Source: Euryodendron excelsum (Eukaryota > Streptophyta > Magnoliopsida > Ericales > Pentaphylacaceae). Taken from it: a stretch of DNA of 64,000 nt. Shown one piece after another: positions 26,801-33,485 of the stretch. Position numbers and translations under genes: made by a program. The stretch is taken from contig CM065387.1 in assembly GCA_033060915.1 (NCBI GenBank), positions 28,760,001 through 28,824,000 on the forward strand. Direction: 5' to 3'. Under the pieces are notes generated by a model. The model saw nothing but the letters and a program-made list of their open reading frames with translations, did not search any database and was not told where the DNA came from. How positions within the stretch are numbered: the first letter of the stretch is position 1; the number at the start of each line of letters is the position of its first letter.

Positions 26801-29800
26801 TGGATTTATGAATAACTGAAGCATATTAACCAAATAGCAAAAACCCAAAGTGAAATCTCCTACCTCTTGAAGATTGAACCTAGGGCAAGAACTTGACTTT
26901 GCCGAAACCACGGATCAAAACCACCACCGCGAAGCCCTTGACCGGAGGAATTCAAAACCTTTAAGAAGTGGTAGCAAAAGATTTCGCTTAGGAGATGAAA
27001 ATTGTGCAAGAAGGTTGAAGGAAGGAAACAACAAAAAAAAAAAAAAAAAAAGAAATGAGAGAGAGCTGCTGGTCGTCGTGCGTGAGAGGGAGAGAGAATA
27101 AAGTTGGATTTTTGTACCCAAAATTACAAAAAAGACCTCAATGACTTGTACAATATCAAAACAAAACCGCTTACCTTTTTGACTTTGTTGACTGGTCATT
27201 ACATGGTTGGTTCTCATGTCACCTCACAAGGCTAACACGTGACACCAGGCTCATGGAGGTGGTGACATGGCATGTCTGAGGACGACTTGGACTCAAGTGA
27301 CTATAGTATGCCACTTGCGTGCGTGCTCTCACAGACCAATAGAAGTGCGTGGTCATATCAAATCGCATTTGAGCACCCACGAGACGGGCGTGACATTTAC
27401 TGAGGCAGCGCAGAAGACGAAGTGGTACGACCTTTTGGCAGTTGCGACTGCTTGTAGTACCCGTTTATCATAATGATTGGCTTCGCTTCAAATTCGAGAT
27501 ACTTTTTCATCAGCTATAAATAGTGGCCTTTGTCATTTGTCCTCATCATGTCCTAGAGCTCAAGATATAGCTCCCTTGGAATTCCAATTTCATTTAAAGC
27601 CTTTTGTCATACTTCCTTTCTTTCTAAGGGATGGCCGATAATCCTCGTGTCAAGATTTCTCCCGGTGCTGCCCCCAACAGTCTTGTCTTGAGCTTCGCTG
27701 GTATCATTTCCCTAAGGTTGATGCAAGCTCATGGAGCTTCATGAGGCCAAGTCTTAGCTACATTGCTTCCTTAACACTTGCATGCCATCAAAGTGATTGT
27801 AGCTATATTGTAGTAATAGGGTAATTTAGCAGACAGTTTTTATTTATCTTTTCCCATTCAGATCTATTGACTATGATTGGGAAACATTAGTATTTCTTCA
27901 ATTAAAATTTGACTGTTTAAATAATTTTTCTACAGTATATATTAATACAAAATGTTGTGTTCTTGTTCTTGGAAAATATATGTTTATTGATGTTGCCCCC
28001 TTATAGATAAGTCCTGTCTGCAGCCACCCACACACACAAAAATAAATAAATAATAGAAACAAAAAGGATAAGTTCTGTCCCTGCTACTTGAGTTCCTGAG
28101 TCAAAATGTGCTTTTAGCAATTGATTGAACTTTAATTTTCTTTTCCTTTCTTTGTTTGGCTTTCTAATCATGAAATTGTGGTGCTATTTGAAAGCACTCG
28201 TGGTTGAAATTTTTGCAGTTCTTAATCTTAAGAGCCTTCAACATTTTTCCCCTTTTCTCACACCTCTGCTTCTGTTGAATCATCAGAAATGCAATTTTGG
28301 TACAAGAAAGCAAGATTTTATTGCATCACTTCTTTCTTCATATGCGGATGGATTGTGGTATACAGGATTTTTTTTTTTTTATGATTTATGAAGTTTTTTA
28401 GTTGATGTGTTATGAGTTCTATCTTCATTGCTTTTGGTTCCCATTTATTTATTATGCAGCTCACTCCTACCAAATTTGGTTTTGGAGAAAACACGAACGT
28501 GCATTCGAATATCTTCCTCAGCTGAGTCCCTTATTTGGCGTGTTGAGGTGATTTTTCAGAACTTTACAAGTTGGAATGCAGTATATATTTTTGCATCTGA
28601 AAAATCTTCCTTGGATTTTGTTGCTTGATACAGAGGCTTTTCTTCCTGAACGGAGATCAGGATCTGTCAGCATTTTTACTTGTGGATTTGGGCATTATCA
28701 AATATCCAACTTACAATTGTATAATCTCAGATCAAATTTTCTCAGGCCGTAATGATTTGCTTGCTTATGAAGAGGTATGGTCATATTTTGTTCTGGAATA
28801 TTAGTGACTCACAGGCTTTACTGATTGTAACATTTACCATACAGGCCATTGAAGTGGCACAAATTATGGACCAGTCTCTTGATGAAAGCAACACTGAGTT
28901 GGTGTTAAGATGCATAGAGATATCTGATACCCGAATATCCAACTCTTCTCCAAAAGCAACGCAATCCTCAACTTCTGAATTGGTAGCGACATTTTTTTCA
29001 TGCTTTTCAGCTTCGTGGGTATACTCAAAGGTGGTTTTGTTAGGGGTTTCTTTTCTTGAGCGTGAGCAAAGGTTAGAAGCATGGCCATGGTTTACTGCTT
29101 TTTGTGATGCTTTTACTCTAAATTATGATAAGATCATCTCTTTGTCATTCTATTTTATTTATTGTTTTATGTTATGTATTTTTCTTTAGGATATTTGCCT
29201 TCTACACACTGGACACAATTATATAATAAAATTTCAATAGAGTATGGAATTGCAAAGGAAAATTTCAGTTCATGTAATTCCTTCACCCTATGCCCTCCCC
29301 GTGTGTTACAAAAAAAAAAAATGGTTAAATGTTGACCATGTGAGTGGCAAACTTCTACAGGTGCTTATCACTGGTCTAACTTCTAAACTGTCTATAAAAA
29401 CAAAAAAAAAAAAAGGAAAAGTAAAAAAGAAACTGGTGCGTAGCTGGTCCTAAACATGAGAGAAAAAAGGATAAGGAAAAAAGAAGAAAATAGAATTGGA
29501 AAAAAGCATCACAGAACATGTTTTCTAGTACCCTATTTATTGTCGAGCCTCACAGGATGAAGGAAATCACTGTAGGTATAATACTGAACCGTTTACCTCT
29601 CACATGTTACGCTAAATCACTAAGTTATGTTGATGAGGTACAACTTTTCCTCATTTTGATATATGCACCAAACTTGTCCATGAAAGGACATTGCAAACCG
29701 TGGGGTCTGTGACCGTGCATTAAGCAGTGGTGTTGGGAGGGGTGGTGATTATTGTCCTTTACTGCTTGACACTTGTGGGGCTCTCTGGTTGGTGAACCAT

Positions 29801-32800
29801 ATATAGTTTACACATCAAAAAGAAGGTTTGAGAAGATAATATGGTACTTTATTGCCAGAATCAGGGTTCTTTTTTGTTAGGAATAAATCAATTTAAACTT
29901 TAAAGCAAAAAGGTAAGTAAACTCCAATTGGTCCCCCCCAAATTTTTTTTTTTTTCTAGCTTCACCCCTGCCCCTGTACCAAGCTTTTCTGGTGATTGAA
30001 CAAATTGCTTCCTGGTGCTAAAACACCTAGGGAAATAAAAAAAATCAGCATTTCTACTTCTTCGGCAGCTGCTTTTGCAATCTACCACGTTGAGTCCAAA
30101 CCTTCTTCAGCTGTGTGTGTGTAGCTATTGGCCTTTTTTTTTTTTTTTTAATCTACTGACGGACAGGAAACAGATTGGTTTTGGTTTATTATTCAAGCTT
30201 TAAGCTGCAGTTGATTCTGGTAACCTGCTAGATATGGATGAGTTGTCTGTACTTTGCTTCCAACCTGTTGCTACTGTAGTATCTGAATGAACTTGTTTTC
30301 CCTTGTCAGGTACAATGATGCAATTACTTTACTGAAGCAGCTGCTAATAAATTTTACTTCTGATGGAAGAAGAGGATATTGGACACTCAGGCTGTCAATT
30401 GATTTGGAGCACATGGGTTGTCTCGATGAGAGCCTTTCGGTTGCTGAAAATGGGTTAATAGATCCATGGGTTCGTGCTGGTTCAAGAACAGCATTGCAAA
30501 GGCGGATACTTCGTTTGGGAAAACCACCAAGGCGATGGAAAACTCCTAGTTTCTCTGAATCTGTCAAGAGGAAGATCACTGAGGTGATTGCAAATTTGAT
30601 TTTTTGGGGATTGTTTCAGCTATCTCATGATGATCAAATTTTGAGTCCCACGTCTTGTTTGCTGGTATTATTAGCCTAATATGAAAAGATGAAAATGCTT
30701 CTCTAATTGTGGCTTTAATTACTTATGAGCCAGGTGCATGTTCGAGGGAGACCACTGAACTATAGAACAGGGGAGAAGAGCAGGTTTTATGGTGAAGATG
30801 GAGAACAATGTGGAGTTGAGCAGCTTGCTTTGCAATATTATGCCAGAGAAGGAGGCGGCTGGCATGGAGTACATACAGAGACTGGAATTTGGTTGACTAT
30901 TTTCGGTCTTCTTATGTGGGACATTGTTTTTGCTGATGTACCAGATGTCTTCCGCACTAGATTTCAGGTAATATTTAATAAGGAAACTATCCCAGCTGTT
31001 TTTTTTTTTACTAATGAAGTTGATGCTTGGCATCTTTGTGGTTGGGTGGTTCATATTTGTGGCTTGTACAGGTGAATTTAGTGTACATCATCTACTCAGG
31101 TATAGTATTCCCTTTCAAGTATGACAGTAATGTGCAATAGCACCTTAAGCCTTATTTTTTCCCTATAGAAGCTATACAACTTTAATCTTTTCTCAACAAA
31201 TAAGAGGCTAAGAAGCACGGATATGTACATGGAACAAATACGACATGATATACTAACACCGACATGTCAACACAAATTTTCAAAACATTAAGACAGAGAC
31301 AGACATGGTTATAAATAAATATTTACTATGTGTAGGTATAAAAGTAAAAACAAATTATTCTTTTGTACATAATAAATAAATTTATTTATTATATAAAAAT
31401 AATTCATTTTCTACATTTAGATGTTGGCAAAGGAATGGGAATAGAAGCACTAATGTTGTACTTTCAGAAATTTGGAGTATTTACAAACAAATCAGAAGTT
31501 GTGGTTTTAGGGTTTAGAAAAGAATAAATAAATAAATGAGGGATTACTGTGTCTAAATTTGTACTTACTTGGAGAAACAAAAATCTTTGGCTTTCATATT
31601 AGTTTTCTTCGAAATTGTGCCTAAACCTTGTGTCTCATTTGACCAATCAATAGACACGTGTCTCATGTGTTCAAAGCATGTTTAGTTTCAAAAAAACAAA
31701 AAAAATGTAAACTTTTAGATGTGTCCGACAATGTCAGTGTTTGACAAGTGTCAGACACGGACACAACAAACTGGAAGGCATATCCATGCTTTCCAGGAAA
31801 GAGGTAACTTTCGAAGTGTAAACCTTGGTAGTAGAAGGTGTGGATTTTCCTTTTAAGTGTGTTCTACCCCCTAAACAATGAGGTAGGTGCTTTGTTCCAT
31901 AGATGAGAGTGGATGAAGTATATCTAGTGGAAGTAAAGAGGAGGATTTGATATTGTATCCAAATACTCATTCTCACAATGCTCTTGCACATGTTGATGTT
32001 GGTACAACTCATGCCTAAGTTGCTTAAACATTATCAAAGACAAAATTGAGAGAGTCCTTTGCCAAGGATTACCAGGGCTGTTATAATGTTAGAAAAGTAT
32101 TGCTGCTGACCTAAGATAATTCAACAACTCTCCACACCTAAGAATCAACGTGAATGAGAGGTTGGGCCTTCCACCTTTCTACTTAATAAAGGAGGCTATT
32201 ATTACCTTCAGTTTGCATGTGACTTCTTGATTTTTTAAGACTTCATTGAATCTCCAATTAAAATCATATATAAGGTTACAGAGATTGTTCTAGCTTGTAT
32301 CTTACATTTTTAAGCCCCCATCTTTTCTCATTTCTTAGTGCTTTTAGTCTTTTCCTCAATCTGTGGTGCTGTATGAGGCCCACAATATGAGGTGGATCTC
32401 GCCAGTTCAATGTTCTTGTGCCATACCAAGTGGCAATGTATCATCCAAAATATATAGTGTCTGCTAATATCTTGTTCTCAATAGTGTAGAGCAAATATCT
32501 TTTGTCCTAAATGATAGCCCATGACTTTCAATGCTATCTCTGGCAATGTTATTGTTTGTCTTTCCAATGTCCTTGCAACACATTTAAGATAAACAGCACT
32601 TGTCGAATTTTTGTTGCAAATCTAATGTTAAGATAGACACTGTTAATTTACAATGTCAATACACTCTTAGATAGCGGGAAGTGACCGGTAGCTTTTCAAA
32701 AAGAAGATAAACATAAAAAATGTGGCAGCTACAATCGTCAATAGAAGTTTTGGTATGAGTTTTACTTACCAAAATAAATAAATAAAAAAGACAGTATTAG

Positions 32801-33419
32801 GTCCGAGCTTCAATTTTCTGTGAGTGAGAACCTTTTGTCTTCACAAGTGCAATTAGGTTCATTAGTGTTGCTATATTCTGGATTTATTTCTTTACACATA
32901 TCTTCTTTGTTTGTATCTTGTCAAGAGCTTCTACTATTCCTAGTTTTGAGATTGAAGTAATTCATTTTGCAGACTGCCCCCTTAGATTTGGAGACTGATA
33001 GCTTTTACAAAGTGAGAAAGAGGATCATGGAACCTCTACTGGAAAACATTTATAACGGAATGGCGGAAGAGATCCTTATCATGTCGTGGGAATCACATTT
33101 AGGAACAGCTTGTCGGGGAGTTAACTGGGACCGACATTCCCTATCCGAGCTTCGAGCAGCCGTTACATGCATTGGTGGCCCTTGTCTAGCCTCCATTTGC
33201 CGACACTTGGCTCAAGATTACCGGAGCTGGTCTAGTGGAATGCCTGATCTATTGTTATGGCGCTTCCGTGGTGATTACAGAGGTGAAGCCAAGGTTGTTG
33301 AAGTTAAAGGACCCAGGGATCGACTCTCTGAACAACAGAGAGCTTGGTTGTTGTTTTTAATGGATTGTGGCTTTAATACTGAGGTTTGCAAAGTGAGTTC
33401 CTCTCCAATATCTGCATGA
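2575..33419 (+). CDS. FAN1: FAN1-like structure-specific DNA repair nuclease, 3' two thirds, 11 exons (5' end outside window)
   Basis: Exons: 2575-2839, 2923-2985, 10581-10655, 10778-10896, 28287-28357, 28460-28547, 28634-28774, 28845-29071, 30310-30583, 30734-30967 and 32973-33419 (TGA). All junctions are GT-AG with agreeing phases, and the joined frame of 667 residues has no stop. Order of parts: post-HIRAN region (VPKRSLEAVPIQI), RLFIRLYARKGPWFRMSNISY, a SAP-like segment near residues 152-190, a TPR-type middle (DGRRGYWTLRLSIDLEHMG, RAGSRTALQRRILRL), FYGEDGEQCGVEQLALQYY, then VRR_NUC with GMPDLL (Asp 611) and KVVEVKG (Glu 629, Lys 631). FAN1 is a nuclear 5'-flap endo/exonuclease of interstrand cross-link repair. 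Plant proteins are roughly 900 residues, so about 220 N-terminal residues (UBZ, HIRAN) are missing here. The two giant introns are filled by transposons, but the visible frame is clean. Confidence 0.93.
2923..2985 (+). CDS. FAN1: FAN1 exon 2 of window
   Basis: 63-base exon. Its reading frame gives SFTSLSDDSQRLFIRLYARK, a block typical of FAN1. TTGACAG acceptor and GTTTCA donor. The donor opens a 7.6 kb intron to 10580. Confidence 0.88.
2986..4189 (+). other. Intron sequence, nothing recognised
   Basis: First part of the 7.6 kb FAN1 intron. AT-rich, with no coding, RNA or structured repeat signal that I can support. Confidence 0.4.
4190..4425. repeat. Tandem repeat, two units of about 118 bp
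   Basis: Unit 1 starts at 4190 and unit 2 at 4308. Both run ATAAAGTTTAT(G/A)GGTTTGCATAGAG, then ATTAAAACATGATAATTGTAC, then AAAGGAAGCATTTGTAAATA, then AAGTTGGAAAGA. They differ at scattered positions only. Short open frames across them are by-products of the repeat. Confidence 0.85.
4457..4666. repeat. Tandem repeat, three units of 70 bp
   Basis: Units start at 4457, 4527 and 4597. Each carries GGGT(A/C)C(C/A)TTG(T/C)TGTGGCAT, then AGA(A/T)TGCTAAA, TTTCACT or TATCACT, and GGGGGCTATAGTGAG or a close variant. The last unit is degraded at its end. It follows the 118-bp tandem directly, so the two may be parts of one satellite-like or retroelement-derived array. Confidence 0.85.
4667..6771. other. 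Intron sequence, unassigned
   Basis: Middle of the 7.6 kb FAN1 intron. No gene, RNA or element boundary recognised. It holds the poly-G tract at 6582. Confidence 0.35.
6577..6598. repeat. CACCCC followed by a 17-base poly-G run
   Basis: 17 consecutive G (6582-6598) directly after a C-rich stretch (CGCCCCCGCGCACCCC). The C and G arms could fold back, and the G tract could form a quadruplex. The exact length is doubtful because such runs are difficult to sequence. Confidence 0.85.
6772..7809 (+). mobile_element. Collapsed LTR retrotransposon: two diverged LTR-like copies around a 63-bp polypurine remnant
   Basis: Two diverged copies begin TGATGCAGTGAAGGTGATGTG (6772) and TAATGCAGTCAAGTTGACGTG (7259), and both continue with GAGACCCA(G/T)GAGAAG. 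They share the block ATTAGGTGACTATGTTAG or near variants, a long CT-rich stretch, and an end near ACGA(T/A)G. I place their ends near 7195 and 7809. The 63 bp between them (7196-7258) end in CCAACAGGGGGGGA, the polypurine tract expected just before a 3' LTR, preceded by a frame resembling the last codons of gypsy pol. So almost the whole internal region has been lost. No clear target duplication is seen, and the LTR ends are approximate. Confidence 0.5.
7810..9719. other. Intron sequence, unassigned repeats likely
   Basis: A purine-rich stretch (8700-8830) and a GC-richer patch with repeated ACATG/CATGC words (9010-9120) look like remnants of an LTR or MITE, but I found no boundary or coding motif. 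The rest is unremarkable. Confidence 0.3.
9720..9797. repeat. Inverted repeat (hairpin), 25-bp arms
   Basis: Left arm 9720-9744 and right arm 9773-9797 are complementary at 23 of 25 positions (AGCTTGGAATGCTCATAACTC on the complement of the left arm against AACTTGGAATGCTCAGAACTC on the right), with a 28-base loop. It could be a fold-back transposon remnant or a small-RNA-type hairpin. Nothing in the sequence decides. Confidence 0.7.
9798..10580. other. Intron sequence, nothing recognised
   Basis: End of the 7.6 kb intron, closing with TATGTTTCAG at the exon 3 acceptor. Short open frames here have no recognisable product. Confidence 0.4.
10581..10655 (+). CDS. FAN1: FAN1 exon 3 of window
   Basis: 75-base exon continuing codon 110 and reading GPWFRMSNISYAEICDC then NQGAKGLSG. 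The G-PWFR-SNISY block is characteristic of FAN1. TTTCAG acceptor and GTAATC donor. Confidence 0.9.
10778..10896 (+). CDS. FAN1: FAN1 exon 4 of window (SAP-like segment)
   Basis: Reads ATGYICSVGSVSE then DLKDILNMLAVSELREILYM, the first helices of the SAP-type DNA-binding segment, completed by exon 5. AATACAG acceptor and GTTTGC donor. The donor opens a 17.4 kb intron. Confidence 0.9.
11193..12513 (+). mobile_element. Solo copia LTR (1.32 kb) in the FAN1 giant intron
   Basis: Begins TGTTAGGGATTTATATAAA and ends GAAAAATTCTACA. Along its length it matches the reverse complement of the LTR at 56133-57471 (shared blocks include TTAATGAGAATCTGTGTGAGCA and the region before GGTATAAATTATAAT). It has a promoter-like CTCTATATAAACACAC at about 12149 in + orientation. 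No internal or second LTR sequence lies beside it, so it is a solo LTR left by recombination. The flanking pentamers (GTAAT and GTTCC) do not match clearly, so the target duplication is lost or the ends are off by a few bases. Confidence 0.82.
12514..16464. other. Intron sequence, unassigned, with a short 21-bp tandem and a GC-rich block
   Basis: At about 12720-12760 the words GGACACCCAGAGTCTATT are repeated in tandem (21-bp period). Adjacent open frames at 14085-14574 (87 and 79 codons) are not recognisable proteins. From about 15690 to 16420 the base composition turns GC-richer than its surroundings, which suggests a foreign insertion such as an LTR, but I found no coding motif or ends. Nothing else supported. 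Confidence 0.3.
16465..16741. repeat. Diverged tandem duplication, period about 150 bp
   Basis: Copies start at 16465 (AAACTTCACACC) and 16615 (AAGCTTCACACC). They share CCGAAG or CAGAAG, TTATCACCC or TTATTACCC, GGCAGCCTGGCT or GGTAGCCTAGCT, TCTAGT and TATTCATAT. Scattered differences suggest an old duplication. Confidence 0.65.
16790..17501 (-). mobile_element. Non-autonomous hAT-like element, copy 2 (712 bp, inverted)
   Basis: Runs from CTAGGAAGCATGGACAC to ATCGATGCTTCTTAG. Flanked by CTTTCGAT (16782-16789) and CTTTTGAT (17502-17509), an 8-bp duplication with one mismatch. Its interior is the reverse complement of copy 1, including the CCGAAGAACCCCAGTCC block, so it lies in the opposite orientation. 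It also has subterminal GGACACG/GTGTCC motifs and no transposase frame. Confidence 0.82.
17510..19075. other. Intron sequence, unassigned
   Basis: AT-rich intron sequence. The patch 18380-18730 contains GC-richer and CGCCGG words resembling untranslated retroelement sequence, but no ends are seen. Confidence 0.3.
19084..19402 (+). mobile_element. Non-autonomous hAT-like element, copy 3 (319 bp)
   Basis: Runs from CTAAGAAGCACGGATACGG to CGTCCGTGCTTCCTAG. Flanked by GTTCCCAC (19076-19083) and GTTCCCAT (19403-19410), 7 of 8 identical. It is the shortest copy in the window and shows the clearest terminal consensus. Confidence 0.85.
19745..19830 (+). mobile_element. Possible tRNA-derived SINE head
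   Basis: A box-like TGGCATAGTAG at 19765-19775 and B box-like GGTTCAAATCC at 19806-19816 lie 30 bases apart, as in an internal Pol III promoter. The sequence does not fold as a tRNA. No clear 3' tail or target duplication is visible, so the call is tentative. Confidence 0.35.
20183..23452 (-). repeat. Left (3') LTR of the gypsy element, interrupted by hAT-like copy 4
   Basis: From TGTCACACTC to GACTAGTCATCACA. Without the 925-bp insertion and its 8-bp duplication it is about 2.34 kb. Next to its inner end lies TTCTCCTC, i.e. the purine tract GAGGAGAA on the coding strand, as expected for a polypurine tract before the 3' LTR. Confidence 0.9.
22215..23139 (+). mobile_element. Non-autonomous hAT-like element, copy 4 (925 bp), nested in the gypsy LTR
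   Basis: Runs from CTAAGAAGCATCAATATGG to TTTGGTGCTTCCTAG. Flanked by ACCACCAC (22207-22214) and ACCATCGC (23140-23147). The sister LTR holds the uninterrupted site ACCACCGC at 26923-26930, between the same flanking sequences, so ends and target duplication are confirmed by an empty site. The interior has long (GAA)n stretches at 22579-22605 and 22670-22702, which create spurious Glu- or Ser-rich frames. Subterminal GGACACG words are shared with the other copies. Confidence 0.9.
23453..25549 (-). pseudogene. Gypsy pol remnant: RT, RNase H, integrase start, C-terminal tail
   Basis: Minus-strand translation, right to left: RT fragment IDDLFDQFTGSKCFSKIDL (near 25540), VMPFGLANA, and the catalytic loop RFVVVFVDDILVY (near 25290). 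Then GLARYYRGFVQEFSRLAAPM (25057 leftwards), the RNase H block WRHYLYREKFETFSNHKSLK and LGKANTVANALSRR (24750-24487), and an integrase HHCC-like segment FNHSRLTVHSGCTKI (to 24154). Last comes the C-terminal block VHDVFHISTLRKYEPNPSHV (near 23740). Stops and frameshifts separate the blocks. Two RNase H Asp positions read Asn (24670-24672, 24541-24543). It cannot encode a working polyprotein. Confidence 0.88.
25550..27203 (-). repeat. Right (5') LTR of the gypsy element, truncated at its inner end
   Basis: Matches 20826-23452 of the left LTR minus the hAT-like insertion, and ends GACTGGTCATTACA. Its inner 640 bp or so and the primer-binding site were lost in a deletion that joined the LTR directly to RT codons. 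Position 26923-26930 is the empty target site for copy 4. Confidence 0.88.
27209..28286. other. Last part of the giant FAN1 intron, with LTR-like promoter sequence
   Basis: The first 550 bases are GC-richer and carry repeated GGAGGTGG and CATG words, like the sequence left of the gypsy insertion (20100-20180). The gypsy therefore probably landed in an older element. From about 27800 on it looks like ordinary intron, ending ATCATCAG at the exon 5 acceptor. Confidence 0.35.
27515..27522 (+). promoter_or_regulatory. TATA-box-like TATAAATA
   Basis: CAGCTATAAATAGTGGCC, a canonical plant TATA context. A small open frame (27631-27744, 37 codons, MADNPRVKISPG at its start) follows 109 bases downstream with no recognisable product. 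Probably a remnant LTR promoter; activity is unknown. Confidence 0.4.
28287..28357 (+). CDS. FAN1: FAN1 exon 5 of window (SAP completion)
   Basis: Reads KCNFGTRKQDFIASLLSSYA then DGL. It completes the SAP-like segment begun 17.4 kb upstream, with compatible phase (0 in, 2 out). CATCAG acceptor and GTATAC donor. Confidence 0.9.
28460..28547 (+). CDS. FAN1: FAN1 exon 6 of window
   Basis: Reads SLLPNLVLEKTRTCIRISSS then AESLIWRVE. ATTATGCAG acceptor and GTGATT donor. Confidence 0.9.
28634..28774 (+). CDS. FAN1: FAN1 exon 7 of window
   Basis: Reads RLFFLNGDQDLSAFLLVDLG, then KYPTYNCIISDQIFSGRNDL and LAYEE, a highly conserved FAN1 block. GATACAG acceptor and GTATGG donor. Confidence 0.93.
28845..29071 (+). 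CDS. FAN1: FAN1 exon 8 of window (TPR-type region start)
   Basis: Reads AIEVAQIMDQSLDESNTELV, a variable Ser/Thr-rich linker, then FSASWVYSKVVLLGVSFLER. Ends after two bases of an Arg codon completed by exon 9. CATACAG acceptor; donor CAAAG|GTTAGA. Confidence 0.92.
29072..30309 (+). other. FAN1 intron (1.24 kb)
   Basis: Contains several poly-A/T tracts (29310, 29402, 29946, 30136) and no recognisable element. Ends CCTTGTCAG. Confidence 0.5.
30310..30583 (+). CDS. FAN1: FAN1 exon 9 of window (TPR-type region)
   Basis: Reads YNDAITLLKQLLINFTSDGR, RGYWTLRLSIDLEHMG, ENGLIDPWVRAGSRTALQRR and LGKPPRRWKTPSF. Helical repeats of this kind in FAN1 mediate protein contacts and DNA handling. Donor GAG|GTGATT. 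Confidence 0.93.
30734..30967 (+). CDS. FAN1: FAN1 exon 10 of window (start of nuclease half)
   Basis: Reads VHVRGRPLNY, FYGEDGEQCGVEQLALQYYA, GGGWHGVHTETGIWLTIFGL and DVFRTRFQ. The EDG...VEQLALQYY block begins the catalytic half of the protein. GAGCCAG acceptor and GTAATA donor. Confidence 0.93.
31208..31796 (+). mobile_element. Non-autonomous hAT-like element, copy 5 (589 bp)
   Basis: Runs from CTAAGAAGCACGGATATG to CATATCCATGCTTTCCAG. Flanked by ATAAGAGG (31200-31207) and GAAAGAGG (31797-31804), 6 of 8 identical. Lies in the 2.0 kb intron between FAN1 exons 10 and 11. It carries the family's GTGTCAGACACGGACAC-type subterminal motifs. The 3' end has drifted more than in the other copies. 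Confidence 0.75.
31805..32972 (+). other. FAN1 intron sequence, nothing recognised
   Basis: Remainder of the last intron, ending CATTTTGCAG at the exon 11 acceptor. No supported feature. Confidence 0.4.
32973..33419 (+). CDS. FAN1: FAN1 terminal exon (VRR_NUC nuclease domain)
   Basis: Reads TAPLDLETDSFYKVRKRIME, NGMAEEILIMSWE, GTACRGVNW, LRAAVTCIGGPCLASICRHL, QDYRSWSSGMPDLLLWRF, EAKVVEVKGPRDRLSEQQRA and LMDCGFNTEVCK. PD...(D/E)XK catalytic residues are Asp in GMPDLL and Glu and Lys in VVEVKG, as in the virus-type replication-repair nuclease fold. Read straight through, the frame ends VSSSPISA-TGA. A GTGAGT donor lies exactly after the codon for VCK (33393), and a TTTGCAG acceptor at 33452 would give the other ending KLRWSTISND, stop at 33485. 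I prefer read-through but cannot exclude the spliced end. Confidence 0.93.
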   Translation, partial: TAPLDLETDSFYKVRKRIMEPLLENIYNGMAEEILIMSWESHLGTACRGVNWDRHSLSELRAAVTCIGGPCLASICRHLAQDYRSWSSGMPDLLLWRFRGDYRGEAKVVEVKGPRDRLSEQQRAWLLFLMDCGFNTEVCKVSSSPISA

Positions 33420-33485
33420 GTCATGTCACTTTGCTATAAGATTGCTTTGCAGAAACTTCGTTGGAGTACAATTTCTAATGACTAG

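Larger units (their letters stand above)
20183..27203 (-). mobile_element. Ty3/gypsy (chromovirus-like) LTR retrotransposon, internally deleted, in the FAN1 intron
   Basis: On the + strand the element starts TGTCACACTC and ends GGTCATTACA, flanked by the 5-bp duplication TGGTT (20178-20182 and 27204-27208). Left LTR 20183-23452 (minus-strand 3' LTR, split by hAT-like copy 4); right LTR about 25550-27203. Over some 215 aligned bases the LTRs are about 90% identical by eye, mostly transitions, so the insertion is not young. The internal 2.1 kb encode on the minus strand part of RT, RNase H, the start of integrase and a C-terminal piece. Gag, protease, the first part of RT, the integrase core, the primer-binding site and about 640 bp of the right LTR are gone. 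It lies opposite to FAN1 transcription. Confidence 0.92.

Noticed and set aside
27631..27744. 37-codon frame behind a TATA box as an independent gene
   Set aside because: No similarity known to me and it lies in sequence that looks like an LTR leader; kept only as a lead.
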